Below, piece by piece: positions 54,688 to 64,000 of a stretch of 64,000 bases of DNA. Made by a program: the position numbers and the translations under genes. Positions within the stretch are counted from its first letter, which is position 1. Each line of letters starts with the position of its first letter. This DNA comes from Palaemon carinicauda (taxonomy: Eukaryota > Arthropoda > Malacostraca > Decapoda > Palaemonidae), in the NCBI RefSeq assembly GCF_036898095.1, contig NC_090751.1, forward strand, positions 56,338,111 through 56,402,110, read 5' to 3'. The notes beneath the pieces are model-generated. The model ran no database searches and was not told the origin of the DNA. It saw only the letters and a list, made by a program, of their open reading frames with translations.

Positions 54688-55362
54688 TTATGGGAACATA
54701 GTGGTGGATCCTTCACCCACTATTGCACTCGCTGCTACGAATGGACCCAGAGTGAAACAGTCCTCATAACAAGTCTGAACACCTTTCAAATAATACGACA
54801 CGAACACGGATTTGCTCCTCCAGAAGGTCGTGTCCATTATGCTTTGCAGAGATCTGTTCTGCCTGAAAGCAGCCGACGTTGCCACCGCTCTGACCTCATG
54901 CGACTTGACCTTTAAAAGCCCAAGGTATGATTCATTACAATGAATATGAGCTTCCCTAATTAAAAGCCTGACGAAATAAGACAAGGCGTTTTTAGACATC
55001 TGTAAAGAGGGCTTCCTGACTGAACACCACAAAGATTCAGACTTGCCTCGTAAATCTCTTGTTCTCTCCAAGTAGCATCTTAGAGCTCTCACTGGGCACA
55101 AGACTCTTTCTACCTCATCTCCAACCAGATCCGTAAGATTTGGAATCTCGAACGCTTTAGGCCAAGGTTGAGAAGGGCGTTCGTTTTTGGCAATAAAGCC
55201 TAACTGCAAGGAACAGACAGCTTTGCCATTACGAAATCCGACATTTTTGCTAAACGCATGGATCTCGCTCACTCTTTTGGCCTTTTCACAAATGATCGTC
55301 TCGGTCAAGCTATCTCCCGTAAACTGTTTCTCCTTTACCCATAATAAAAGAAGCCTCTCCAT
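54688..55362 (-). CDS. Chimeric Tigger-YR reading frame, unit 1
   Basis: A 224-residue open frame created by the tandem duplication. Residues 1-28 are the Tigger CENP-B-domain segment MERLLLLWVKEKQFTGDSLT and on to CEKA. From residue 29 it is the B6 recombinase catalytic domain, in frame, starting KRVSEIHAFSKNVGF. The junction falls just before the first catalytic Arg (R30), so Arg, the HEVR box, Trp (FWRSKSVF) and Tyr (SYYLKGV) are all kept, while the YR core-binding domain is replaced. The start ATG is the internal Met of the Tigger gene. There is no evidence of a promoter or expression; it may simply be an accident of the rearrangement. Confidence 0.8.
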   Translation of the reverse strand: MERLLLLWVKEKQFTGDSLTETIICEKAKRVSEIHAFSKNVGFRNGKAVCSLQLGFIAKNERPSQPWPKAFEIPNLTDLVGDEVERVLCPVRALRCYLERTRDLRGKSESLWCSVRKPSLQMSKNALSYFVRLLIREAHIHCNESYLGLLKVKSHEVRAVATSAAFRQNRSLQSIMDTTFWRSKSVFVSYYLKGVQTCYEDCFTLGPFVAASAIVGEGSTTMFP

Positions 55363-56094
55363 CTCATCGTGAATATCACTGCGCAGCTTGGAAATGATAT
55401 TTTCATTAATAAAATAAATTTTTGAACATACTTACCCGGTAGTTATATATATAGCTTACGTCCTGACGTCAACGGCAGAAAATTCGAAACTCGCGTCAAC
55501 CGCCAGTTGGATAGCCAGGTGTACCACCCCTGCACCCTAGCGAGGTACCTGGGAACCATTCCAGTGACCCTCATATATTCCATGCCTCTAGTCTCTAGAG
55601 GGGAGGAGGGTGGGACTAAAATTATATATAACTACCGGGTAAGTATGTTCAAAAATTTATTTTATTAATGAAAATATCATTTTTAAACACAAGACTTACC
55701 CGGTAGTTAAGTTATATATATAGCTGATTAACACCTTTGGTGGAGGGTTAGAGACAGCTAGCATATCTGGAATTCTACTTAAGAGTTAATTAAAACAAAA
55801 CTTAAGGGTTCGTACCTGATAAGGAAGCTGACTTCAATGATACTCTGCCTCATTATGTCTGCTAGCCTTATGAGATCCAGCCATCCTCCCAGCGGGCTGA
55901 AGATCTCGAAGGGACTGTCAAACCGGTGTCAAAACCTCATCATGACAGAACCTCCTCCAATAACCAAATCCGGGTGCTCTCATGGCACAAACATGACCAC
56001 CTGACAAAATCAATGATTGTGGAAGACTGACACAATCTCCACAAACAACCATAAAAATAATTAAAAGTACCAAGAGAAGAAAAGGTTATTGGGA

Positions 56095-56769
56095 TTATGG
56101 GAACATAGTGGTGGATCCTTCACCCACTATTGCACTCGCTGCTACGAATGGACCCAGAGTGAAACAGTCCTCATAACAAGTCTGAACACCTTTCAAATAA
56201 TACGACACGAACACGGATTTGCTCCTCCAGAAGGTCGTGTCCATTATGCTTTGCAGAGATCTGTTCTGCCTGAAAGCAGCCGACGTTGCCACCGCTCTGA
56301 CCTCATGCGACTTGACCTTTAAAAGCCCAAGGTATGATTCATTACAATGAATATGAGCTTCCCTAATTAAAAGCCTGACGAAATAAGACAAGGCGTTTTT
56401 AGACATCTGTAAAGAGGGCTTCCTGACTGAACACCACAAAGATTCAGACTTGCCTCGTAAATCTCTTGTTCTCTCCAAGTAGCATCTTAGAGCTCTCACT
56501 GGGCACAAGACTCTTTCTACCTCATCTCCAACCAGATCCGTAAGATTTGGAATCTCGAACGCTTTAGGCCAAGGTTGAGAAGGGCGTTCGTTTTTGGCAA
56601 TAAAGCCTAACTGCAAGGAACAGACAGCTTTGCCATTACGAAATCCGACATTTTTGCTAAACGCATGGATCTCGCTCACTCTTTTGGCCTTTTCACAAAT
56701 GATCGTCTCGGTCAAGCTATCTCCCGTAAACTGTTTCTCCTTTACCCATAATAAAAGAAGCCTCTCCAT
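56095..56769 (-). CDS. Chimeric Tigger-YR reading frame, unit 2
   Basis: Identical in protein sequence to the frame at 54688-55362 (224 residues, same junction after CEKA). The two differ from the parental YR at 57497 by Arg versus Gln in RTRDLRGKSES. That change is shared by both extra units and absent from the parent, which suggests the second unit arose from the first, or that the change occurred before amplification. Confidence 0.8.
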   Translation of the reverse strand: MERLLLLWVKEKQFTGDSLTETIICEKAKRVSEIHAFSKNVGFRNGKAVCSLQLGFIAKNERPSQPWPKAFEIPNLTDLVGDEVERVLCPVRALRCYLERTRDLRGKSESLWCSVRKPSLQMSKNALSYFVRLLIREAHIHCNESYLGLLKVKSHEVRAVATSAAFRQNRSLQSIMDTTFWRSKSVFVSYYLKGVQTCYEDCFTLGPFVAASAIVGEGSTTMFP

Positions 56770-57496
56770 CTCATCGTGAATATCACTGCGCAGCTTGGAA
56801 ATGATATTTTCATTAATAAAATAAATTTTTGAACATACTTACCCGGTAGTTATATATATAGCTTACGTCCTGACGTCAACGGCAGAAAATTCGAAACTCG
56901 CGCCAACCGCCAGTTGGATAGCCAGGTGTACCACCCCTGCACCCTAGCGAGGTACCTGGGAACCATTCCAGTGACCCTCATATATTCCATGCCTCTAGTC
57001 TCTAGAGGGGAGGAGGGTGGGACTAAAATTATATATAACTACCGGGTAAGTATGTTCAAAAATTTATTTTATTAATGAAAATATCATTTTTAAACACAAG
57101 ACTTACCCAGTAGTTATATATATAGCTGATTAACACCTTTGGTGGAGGGTTAGAGACAGCTAGCATATCTGGAAATCTACTTAAGAGTTAATTAAAACAA
57201 AACTTAAGGGTTCGTACCTGATAAGGAAGCTGACTTCAATGATACTCTGCCTCATTATGTCTGCTAGCCTTATGAGATCCAGCCATCCTCCCAGCGGGCT
57301 GAAGATCTCGAAGGGACTGTCAAACCGGTGTCAAAACCTCATCATGACAGAACCTCCTCCAATAACCAAATCCGGGTGCTCTCATGGCACAAACATGACC
57401 ACCTGACAAAATCAATGATTGTGGAAGACTGACACAATCTCCACAAACAACCATAAAAATAATTAAAAGTACCAAGAGAAGAAAAGGTTATTGGGA

Positions 57497-58640
57497 TTAT
57501 GGGAACATAGTGGTGGATCCTTCACCCACTATTGCACTCGCTGCTACGAATGGACCCAGAGTGAAACAGTCCTCATAACAAGTCTGAACACCTTTCAAAT
57601 AATACGACACGAACACGGATTTGCTCCTCCAGAAGGTCGTGTCCATTATGCTTTGCAGAGATCTGTTCTGCCTGAAAGCAGCCGACGTTGCCACCGCTCT
57701 GACCTCATGCGACTTGACCTTTAAAAGCCCAAGGTATGATTCATTACAATGAATATGAGCTTCCCTAATTAAAAGCCTGACGAAATAAGACAAGGCGTTT
57801 TTAGACATCTGTAAAGAGGGCTTCCTGACTGAACACCACAAAGATTCAGACTTGCCTTGTAAATCTCTTGTTCTCTCCAAGTAGCATCTTAGAGCTCTCA
57901 CTGGGCACAAGACTCTTTCTACCTCATCTCCAACCAGATCCGTAAGATTTGGAATCTCGAACGCTTTAGGCCAAGGTTGAGAAGGGCGTTCGTTTTTGGC
58001 AATAAAGCCTAACTGCAAGGAACAGACAGCTTTGCCATTACGAAATCCGACATTTTTGCTAAACGCATGGATCTCGCTCACTCTTTTGGCCGTCGCAAGA
58101 CTGACCAAAAATAAAGTCTTCATAGTGAGGTCTTTCAAGGAAGTTGAACCCAGTGGCTCAAACCTGTCGCTCATGAGAAATTTCAAAACAATATCCAGAT
58201 TCCAGGCTGGAGAATCATGGATCCGACGTTTTGAAGTCTCGAAAGACTTGAGAAGCTCTTGTAGATCCTTATTGTCAGAGAGGTCAAGGCTTCTATGCCT
58301 AAACACAGTAGCTAACATACTCCTATAGCCTTTGATAGTAGAGGAGGAGAAATTGCATTTCCTTCGAAGGAAAAGCAGAAAATCTGCAATTTGAGCTACA
58401 GAGGTACTGGATGAGGAAAGAGAGTTGACTCTACACCACTCTCTGAAAACCTTCCACTTAGATTGATAGACCTTGATGGTCGAAGTCCTTCTTGCTCTCG
58501 CAATAGCTTGAGCTGCCTCCTTCGAAAAGCCTCTAGATCTAGCGAGTCTCTCGATAGTCTGAAGACAGTCAGCTGTAGAGTGTGGAGATTTTGATGCAAT
58601 CTTTCCAAGTGGGGTTGTCTGAGAAGATCTGCTCTTAGAG
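57497..58640 (-). CDS. B6 tyrosine recombinase (ORF3), intact
   Basis: The frame is open from 59587 to 57497. Its first third is out of phase with RNase H and not expected to be real protein; YR similarity starts near TADCLQTIERLARSRGFSKE (about 58600). The core-binding domain includes KVYQSKWKVFREWCRVN and FLLFLRRKCNFSSS. The catalytic domain has Arg in ATAKRVSEIHAF, HxxR in KSHEVRAVATSAAF, Trp in TFWRSKSVF and Tyr in SYYLKGVQTC; the C terminus is GPFVAASAIVGEGS. No lesion is seen. The start is uncertain. The frame overlaps RT-RNase H by about 200 bp in another phase. Confidence 0.85.
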
Positions 58641-60633
58641 GAAGAATTCTTGGGGTGTCTATCACCCATTCCAGTACCTCTGTGAACCATTCTCTTGACG
58701 GCCAATAGGGAGCCACAAGGGTCATCCTGGTTCCTTTGGATGTCACAAATTTCTGTATTACCCTGTACAGGATCTTGTAAGGAGGGAATGCATAGAGATC
58801 TAGATTGGACCAGTCCAAAAGAAACGCGTCTATGTGGACTGCTTCTGGATCTGGAACAGGGGAGCAATAAGCCTCTAGCCTCTTCGTCTTTGAGGTTGCG
58901 AAGAGGTCTATGCAAGGACGACCCCAAAGACGCCACAGGCTCTTGCACACCTGAAGGTTGAGGGTCCACTCTGTTGGAAGGATCTGATTCCGTCTGCTGA
59001 GACTGTCTGCCATAACGTTTTTCTCCCCTTGAATGAAACGCGTGAGAAGGATAATATTTCTCTCTCTTGCCCACATCAGGAGAGTCCTTGACGTCTCGTA
59101 CAGAGAAATCGAGTGCGTTCCCCCTTGTTTCGAGATGTACGCCAATGCTGTCGTGTTGTCCGAATTGACCTGAACTACTTTGTTGGTGACTAAAGCCTCG
59201 AAACCTCTGAGGGCTAAAAGCACTGCCAATAACTCCTTGTGGTTGATATGCAAAGATTTCTGGGGTTCTGTCCAAAGACCCGAGACTTCTAATTTGTCTA
59301 GAGTCGCTCCCCATCCCATGTCCGAGGCGTCGGAGCATAACACAAGATCTGGGCTTTTCATTGACAAATCGAGGCCCTCCTGGAACTTGTCTGATTCCTC
59401 CCACCACCGAAGGCAGACTTTGATGGGGTTCGTGATAGGAATGGAAATCGAATCTAAGTCCCTCTCCTTGTCCCAATGGCTGTTGAGATGGAACTGGAGA
59501 GGACGAAGGTTCAGCCTTCCCAGTGGAACGAACTGCTCCAAGGAGGAGAGGGTTCCAATCAGACTCATCCATTTCCTTGCTGAGCAAACTTGCTTGCTTT
59601 CAAACGAACTCAGTTTCAACTTGGCTTGCTCTATCCTTGAGGGAGACGGAAAAGCCCGAAAAATCTGACTCCGTATCGTCATCCCCAAATATAGAATCTC
59701 TTGAGATGGAACCAAGAGAGACTTTTCCTTGTTTACCAGGAGACCAAGTTCTTCCGCAAGGTCCAAGGTCGTCTGAAGATCCTTCAGGCAGTGATCGTAA
59801 GAGTGCGCTCTGAGAAGCCAGTCGTCGAGATACAGAGAGGCTCTTATGCCCCTTGAATGTAAGATCTTTGCTACATTCAGCATGAGCTTCGTAAAGATCT
59901 GAGGTGCTGTGCAAAGACCGAAGCATAGGGCTCTGAATTGGAAGACGTCTCCCATGAAAACAAACCTGAGGTAGGGTCTGAAGCTCGGATGTATGGGGAT
60001 GTGGAAGTAGGCGTCCAAAAGGTCCAATGAGACCATCCAGTCGTCCCTCCTTACTGCTGCTAACACTGACTTCGAAGTCTCCATGGTGAACTTCGTTTTG
60101 ATGATGAACCTGTTCAGCGCACTCACGTCCAGAACTGGACGCCATCCCCCCGAGTTCTTGGGTACCAGGAATAGCCGATTGTAGAAACCAGGTGAACGGA
60201 TATCCTGAACCTTCTCTATGGCCCCTTTCTCTAACATAAGAGACACTTGGTTCGAAAGAGCTTGTCTCTTTGCCTCCTCCCTGTATCTGGGAGAGAGATC
60301 CACGGGCACTGAGACCAGGGGAGGGCTCCCTAGAAAGGGGATCTTGTAACCCTCCCTCAAGATCTGAATAGCCCATTGGTCTGCCCCTCTCTTCTCCCAC
60401 GCTTGCCAGAATTTGAGGAGTCTGGCACCCACTGCCTGAAGGCGAAAGCAGTCAGACTCTGCTTCGCCCTGCCCTGAAACCTCTTCTCTTACTCCTTCTA
60501 GCATCAGGTCTGGAGCTACCCCTACTAGAAGATCTTCCTCGAAAGGGCTGGGAAAACTTAGGAAAAGTATCTTCCTTAGACTTGCGGCTGACAAAAGAGG
60601 AAGGTAAAGCCTTTCTAGCGGACTTGGAGACAA
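58396..60633 (-). CDS. B6 reverse transcriptase-RNase H (ORF2), intact
   Basis: A 745-residue uninterrupted frame. A short N-terminal part overlaps the end of gag (to 60452), so true translation may begin later or by frameshift. RT: FLVPKNSGGWRPVLDVSALN, VSLDLLDAYFHIPIHPSFRP, LCFGLCTAPQIFTKLM, catalytic SLYLDDWLLRA, then thumb WMSLIGTLSSLEQFVPLGRL. RNase H: LCSDASDMGWGATLD, HKELLAVLLAL, VNSDNTTALAYISKQGG, NVMADSLSRR, giving Asp-Glu-Asp-Asp. The DIRS tail with IDLFATSKTKRLEAYCSP and LVAPYWPSREWFTEVLEW is present. All expected active-site residues are there; this is the best preserved polymerase in the window. Confidence 0.9.
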   Translation of the reverse strand: MSPSPLERLYLPLLSAASLRKILFLSFPSPFEEDLLVGVAPDLMLEGVREEVSGQGEAESDCFRLQAVGARLLKFWQAWEKRGADQWAIQILREGYKIPFLGSPPLVSVPVDLSPRYREEAKRQALSNQVSLMLEKGAIEKVQDIRSPGFYNRLFLVPKNSGGWRPVLDVSALNRFIIKTKFTMETSKSVLAAVRRDDWMVSLDLLDAYFHIPIHPSFRPYLRFVFMGDVFQFRALCFGLCTAPQIFTKLMLNVAKILHSRGIRASLYLDDWLLRAHSYDHCLKDLQTTLDLAEELGLLVNKEKSLLVPSQEILYLGMTIRSQIFRAFPSPSRIEQAKLKLSSFESKQVCSARKWMSLIGTLSSLEQFVPLGRLNLRPLQFHLNSHWDKERDLDSISIPITNPIKVCLRWWEESDKFQEGLDLSMKSPDLVLCSDASDMGWGATLDKLEVSGLWTEPQKSLHINHKELLAVLLALRGFEALVTNKVVQVNSDNTTALAYISKQGGTHSISLYETSRTLLMWARERNIILLTRFIQGEKNVMADSLSRRNQILPTEWTLNLQVCKSLWRLWGRPCIDLFATSKTKRLEAYCSPVPDPEAVHIDAFLLDWSNLDLYAFPPYKILYRVIQKFVTSKGTRMTLVAPYWPSREWFTEVLEWVIDTPRILPLRADLLRQPHLERLHQNLHTLQLTVFRLSRDSLDLEAFRRRQLKLLREQEGLRPSRSINLSGRFSESGVESTLFPHPVPL

Positions 60634-63237
60634 GATCCTGAGTGGCCTTCTGGGCTAAAGCTGCAGAGATCTCCCTGATAAGCTCTTGCGGGAACAGTAA
60701 CGGAGAAAGAGGAGCATATAAGAGTTCGGACTTCTGGAAAGGAGTCACCCCCGGCGAAAGAAAAGAGCAAAGTTGGTCTCTTTTCTTAAGGATGCCTGCT
60801 GAAAACAGAGCTGCAAGCTCATTAGCGCCATCCCTTAAGGCCTTGTCCATGCACGACATCAAATGGACCAGGGCAGAGGTATCCCCCCTCTTTAAAAGCC
60901 TCAACTTTCTTACCCAAGGCCCCAGCGTCCAGTCTAGGAAGTTAAAAACTTCAAAGGCCCTAAAAACTCCTTTGAGAAGGTGGTCCATCTCTGAAGTGGA
61001 CCAAAAAATTTTGGTCTTCCTCATGGCCGACCGACGAGGAGCGTCCACGAGGCTTGAGAAATCTCCCTGGGCAGAGGCAGGAATCCCCAAGCCGAGAACT
61101 TCTCCCGTCTCGTACCAGATGCTCGACCTCGAAGCCAGTCTAGCTGGAGGAAAGGAAAAAGACGTCTTTCCTAAGGCCTTCTTAGACTGTAACCAGTCAC
61201 CCCTTAATTTCAGAGCTCTCTTGGACGAACGTGACAGAACCATCTTCGTAAAACGGGCTTTCTTAGAGGCTTTCCCTAAAGTAAACTCAGAAGGAGGAGA
61301 GCGCGGAGCTATAGGCACAAAAAAGTCCGAAAACTCTTCCGTAAAAACTTTCATAAGTTTTTTAAGATCAGCCGAATGACGGAAAGAAACAGAGTCCTCG
61401 TCTTCTGAAACGTCATCAAACTCCAAAGGAGAAAGCTGCGCTTCTACTTCCTTCTCCAGCGACGTTCCTCCGGGAGCAGAAGGGTTAAGAGCGGTATCAA
61501 TATCAGAAATAATCTGAGTGCTAACCGCAACAGAAACAGTTTCATTGCGAACAGTAACAGGCGGCAGAGTCGCGTGTTGCTCAACCGAACGCTCGCGATC
61601 AGTCCGATCGGAGGCGAGAAGTTCCTGTACATGAACCGCATCAATGTCTTGAAAAGGATAAGGCTCCTCCTCGTAGTCCAAACTAACATCCGAGATATGA
61701 CCAGGGAAAGGACGTTCAGGATCATATTCAGAAACACGCTTGCCGTCAACCACTGGCAAGCAATCGGAACTACGAATCGCTCGTTGTTCAGCGACTCGTT
61801 CAACTGTAACCATCCCAGAAAAGCGACCAGAAGGACGCTCACTAAAGTAATTGGCAGAGAGGGAAACTTCCTGAAGGATAGGACGCTTGGCAGCCTGTTT
61901 AAAAGGACGTTCGGTAGCCTGTTTGCAAGGACGTTCGGCAGTCTGAACCTGAGGATCGGCAGCCTGTTCAGGAGGAAGTTCAGGAGCCTCAGTCGAAGGG
62001 CGATCAAAAACCTGTTTAACAGGACGTCCGACATCCTTCTTAGAAGAACGCACAGGCACACAGTCTCGAACACGTTCAATAGAAGAACCGTGGACCGCGG
62101 ACTTAGGAAAACGATCACGATCGCTTCCTAAAGGCCGTTCGAAGCGGCTAGCAGGAAGCTTCGAACCCCGAGTGCGAGGCCGCTCGGAAACACGACCTGG
62201 CTCACTTCTTAGATCACGATCGCTGATACAAGATTTGTCGTTACGCTGGTATGATTGCATAAAGGAAGAGAGCCTGCTTTGCATGTCTTGAAGAAAAACA
62301 AAGTCAGGATCCGAACGTTGCGAAATCGGCGATGAGGTCATAACGTTCTCCTCACCTCTAAACGGAATAGAGCCAGAAGGATCCTTGGAAACGTCCAGAG
62401 TCCTAAAAGGACGTTTGATCGGGGGGCTTTCAAAAGGCTCTGGAGAATCCCAATGACTGCATCCAGGCTTAGACCTAACAGGACGTCGATAGGCCGTATC
62501 ATAGGATCTCTTAAGAGGCCTGTCCAGCCTCTTTTAGGCAAGGGGTCATCTGAAGACGACGAAAAACACTTAACCTCACCTTTCCGATGGTAAGGGCGAA
62601 CGTCCTGGGAGGCGCCCACAGGTACGTTCGAAGGGGCGTCTGCTCGTTTGTTAAAGCCTCTAGACTCCTTTCGCCTTTCGACATTCCTTCTCCCAGGGGT
62701 TGGGGAGCTTGGAAGAGGTCTAGGACTAGGAGGACGACAGACACGAGCAGGCGCACCCTCCACTGCACTTAACTTCACTGCACTTGCACTTGCACTTGCA
62801 CCTTCACCTTTCAAAAGACGCACATCGGACATCAACTGTGTCCTGTCCGCAGCCAAAGATTCAACTTTAGCGCCAAGAGCTTGAATGGCCACTAACATAT
62901 CCTTAAGGGAAGGTTCATTAGCAATTGCAATAGTGGGATCAGGATCTACCACTACAGGTGAAGGAATAGGATCAATGACATGGGAGGAGGAAATATCTCT
63001 AGAAGAGCGAGAAGAACTACGCCTCAATCTATCCCTTTTAAGTTTACGCCTGTATTTATCAAAATTAATCCATTCATGCTCTGACAACAAAACACATTCG
63101 TTACAGCGATCACCTAAATCACACTCTTTACCCCTACAAGCAACACAGAGAGAATGGGGGTCAAGAGAGGCTTTAGTCAAACGGGTCTTACACCCACTAG
63201 TCACACATAACCTAAAAGTAATAGGGGGGGCGGCCAT
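60452..63237 (-). pseudogene. B6 gag (ORF1), one frameshift
   Basis: Starts at 63237 (MAAPPITFRLCVTSGC). The N-terminal Cys motif runs CVTSGC, DPHSLCVACRGKECD, then CNECVLL. It is followed by a Tyr/Arg/Lys-rich patch (RRKLKRDRLRRSSSRSS) and a short Leu heptad-like helix (IQALGAKVESLAADRTQL). Near 62525 an extra base moves the phase; coding similarity continues in the phase of the 629-residue frame (62341-60452) with DPDFVFLQDMQSRLSSFMQS, Glu/Pro/Arg-rich repeats, an acidic segment, a capsid-like core (FEVFNFLDWTLGPWVRKLRL) and a basic tail (RGSSRPDARRSKRRGFRAGR). It ends overlapping ORF2. Confidence 0.75.
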
Positions 63238-63429
63238 TTTGAAAATTCAAAGAGAATTAAGACAAGGCAAAGGTCAAAAATCATCTAATCCCAACGAAAC
63301 CAAGAAATATCCAAAGCGAGATCAAAAACAAGCGGGAGTCAATAACCAAAGATTTGTACTTCACCAAAAAAAACGATCAGTAATGACGGAGTAGAATTCA
63401 CGTGTCGCCGCTATCAACGGCAGGGAATA

Positions 63430-63589
63430 TATGAGGGTCACTGGAATGGTTCCCAGGTACCTCGCTAGGGTGCAGGGGTGGTACACCTGGCTATCCAACT
63501 GGCGGTTGGTGTGAGTTTTGAATTTTCTGCCGTTGACGTCAGGACGTAAGCTATATACATAACTACCGGGTAAGTCTTGTGTTTAAAAA
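63430..63589 (-). repeat. B6 5' inverted terminal repeat
   Basis: Inverse complement of about 54035-54180 with a few changes (GGTTGGTGTGAGTTTTG against the left copy). The unique outer end GGGTAAGTCTTGTGTTTAAA is complementary to the right half of the ICR. Confidence 0.85.
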
Positions 63590-63868
63590 GGATGGTTACT
63601 GTACTCCTTTGGAAGACTTAGTGCTTTTTATAGCATCCTCCTCCTTGAGGATGGTATATATTGTTGATGTACTCCTCTCCTATTGGCGCGCCAACTCGGT
63701 CACTCTTACGCCACTCTGCTTTTCGATTATTCCATGCTTCATCTCGATTGTCATCATACGCTTTTTCTTTTCATTACCCGTTTGCACTCACTTGCTTCAA
63801 CCCATTGCTCATTCACTGAATTCTGCACTGATTAATGCAAAAAACACGAAAAAGAAAAAAAAAACACT
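63590..63868 (-). pseudogene. Tigger transposase, N-terminal HTH part, beyond B6
   Basis: The minus strand encodes EKKKRMMTIEMKHGIIEKQS, GVRVTELARQ, a TAG, then ERSTSTIYTILKEEDAIKST and KSSKG, the psq-type helix-turn-helix of Tigger transposases. It joins the rest of the gene at 53986 across B6. A one-base loss just before the B6 junction and the TAG are independent lesions. Confidence 0.8.
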
Positions 63869-64000
63869 ACGGCCGATGCTCGGAGATAAACTTTACGTGA
63901 CGGAGATCCGACGGGAATGACCAAACGATGCTGTCCTGGTGAGAAGCCTTTCGCACACTCGGTCACCTGGCAGCCGCATAGGAACTGTCTCGTATCTCAA
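63869..64000. other. Right edge, probable Tigger 5' end, nothing further seen
   Basis: Non-coding. It may hold the Tigger 5' untranslated region and terminal repeat, but I cannot match a terminal inverted repeat with the sequence near 52300-52440. Confidence 0.3.

Larger units (their letters stand above)
53871..58091. repeat. 1407-bp tandem duplication, two complete units plus the original end
   Basis: Units run 53871-55277, 55278-56684 and 56685-58091 (1407, 1407 and 1402 bp). Each begins with Tigger sequence (TGGCCTTTTCACAAATGATC), passes through the B6 3' end, ICR and the YR 3' half, and stops at TGGCC within the YR gene. The first unit starts in genuine Tigger sequence and the last runs on into genuine YR sequence. 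The shared 5-bp TGGCC at both original breakpoints marks the join. Units differ by only a few changes (ATACTGTATATATAG or ATATATATAG; GCGCC or GCGTC; CCGG or CCAG). Confidence 0.95.
53987..63589 (-). mobile_element. DIRS-like retrotransposon B6 (family B), inserted in Tigger, 3' end amplified
   Basis: Left end AATGATATTTTCATTAATAA, right end GGGTAAGTCTTGTGTTTAAA. The inverted repeats (about 54035-54180 and 63430-63575) share TACGTCCTGACGTCAACGGC and GGTACCTCGCTAGGGTGCAG and their complements. RT-RNase H and YR are fully open, gag has one frameshift. The flanks are the two halves of the same Tigger codon series, so insertion was precise and without target duplication. The original element was about 6.8 kb; two extra 1407-bp units (53871-56684) raise the span to 9.6 kb. 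Confidence 0.9.

Noticed and set aside
54682..57724. Three identical 77-residue plus-strand frames
   Set aside because: Antisense shadows of the YR gene repeated by the tandem duplication.
1..64000. tRNA or rRNA genes
   Set aside because: I saw no convincing cloverleaf or rRNA segment by eye; a covariance-model search would be needed to exclude them.

Overview
The window looks like repeat-rich intergenic DNA of a large invertebrate genome, most likely a decapod crustacean. I infer this from the density of DIRS-like tyrosine-recombinase retrotransposons (known to be widespread in Decapoda), a CsRn1-type Gypsy element using a tRNA-Trp primer, a Tigger/pogo transposon and the microsatellites. 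No intact host gene is visible. There are two host-like remnants: an unidentified Ser/Pro-rich reading frame (15.25-15.97 kb and 23.99-24.37 kb) split by a retrotransposon, and a short decayed fragment resembling VPS52 (about 51.44-51.74 kb).

Layout. 1-6.1 kb: the 5' part of a DIRS element (called C0; coding on the minus strand, cut by the window's left edge), with gag, RT-RNase H and the start of its tyrosine recombinase (YR). Its far 5' end is probably at 13.94-14.31 kb because another DIRS (A1, 6.13-13.94 kb, heavily decayed, minisatellite-rich) sits inside it. 14.3-15.25 kb: AT-rich, no gene. 15.97-23.99 kb: A2, a full-length family-A DIRS inserted into the unidentified frame. 24.37-32.15 kb: A3, same family but missing its 3' inverted terminal repeat. 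32.15-46.29 kb: the 5' end of a further family-A element (A4), split by two family-B DIRS copies (B4 and B5) that have both lost most of their RT domain. 46.44-51.30 kb: a Gypsy LTR retrotransposon on the plus strand with 342/338-bp LTRs and an ATCT target duplication. 51.3-52.3 kb: VPS52-like fragment and a stray 5' end of family A. 52.4-63.9 kb: a decayed Tigger element split by B6, the best-preserved DIRS here (RT-RNase H and YR frames both open). The 3' end of B6 together with some Tigger sequence has been tandemly duplicated, giving 1407-bp units.

How the parts work. Each DIRS copy is coded on the minus strand in the order gag, RT-RNase H, YR, with the YR frame overlapping the end of RT-RNase H. 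Each has inverted terminal repeats and, just inside the 3' repeat, an internal complementary region in which the complements of the two element ends are fused. That is what is expected if replication passes through a circle that YR integrates. Insertions leave no target duplication and fall at AAA. The window records many rounds of insertion of one retrotransposon class into itself and into other elements, plus one later rearrangement that made a chimeric Tigger-YR reading frame.
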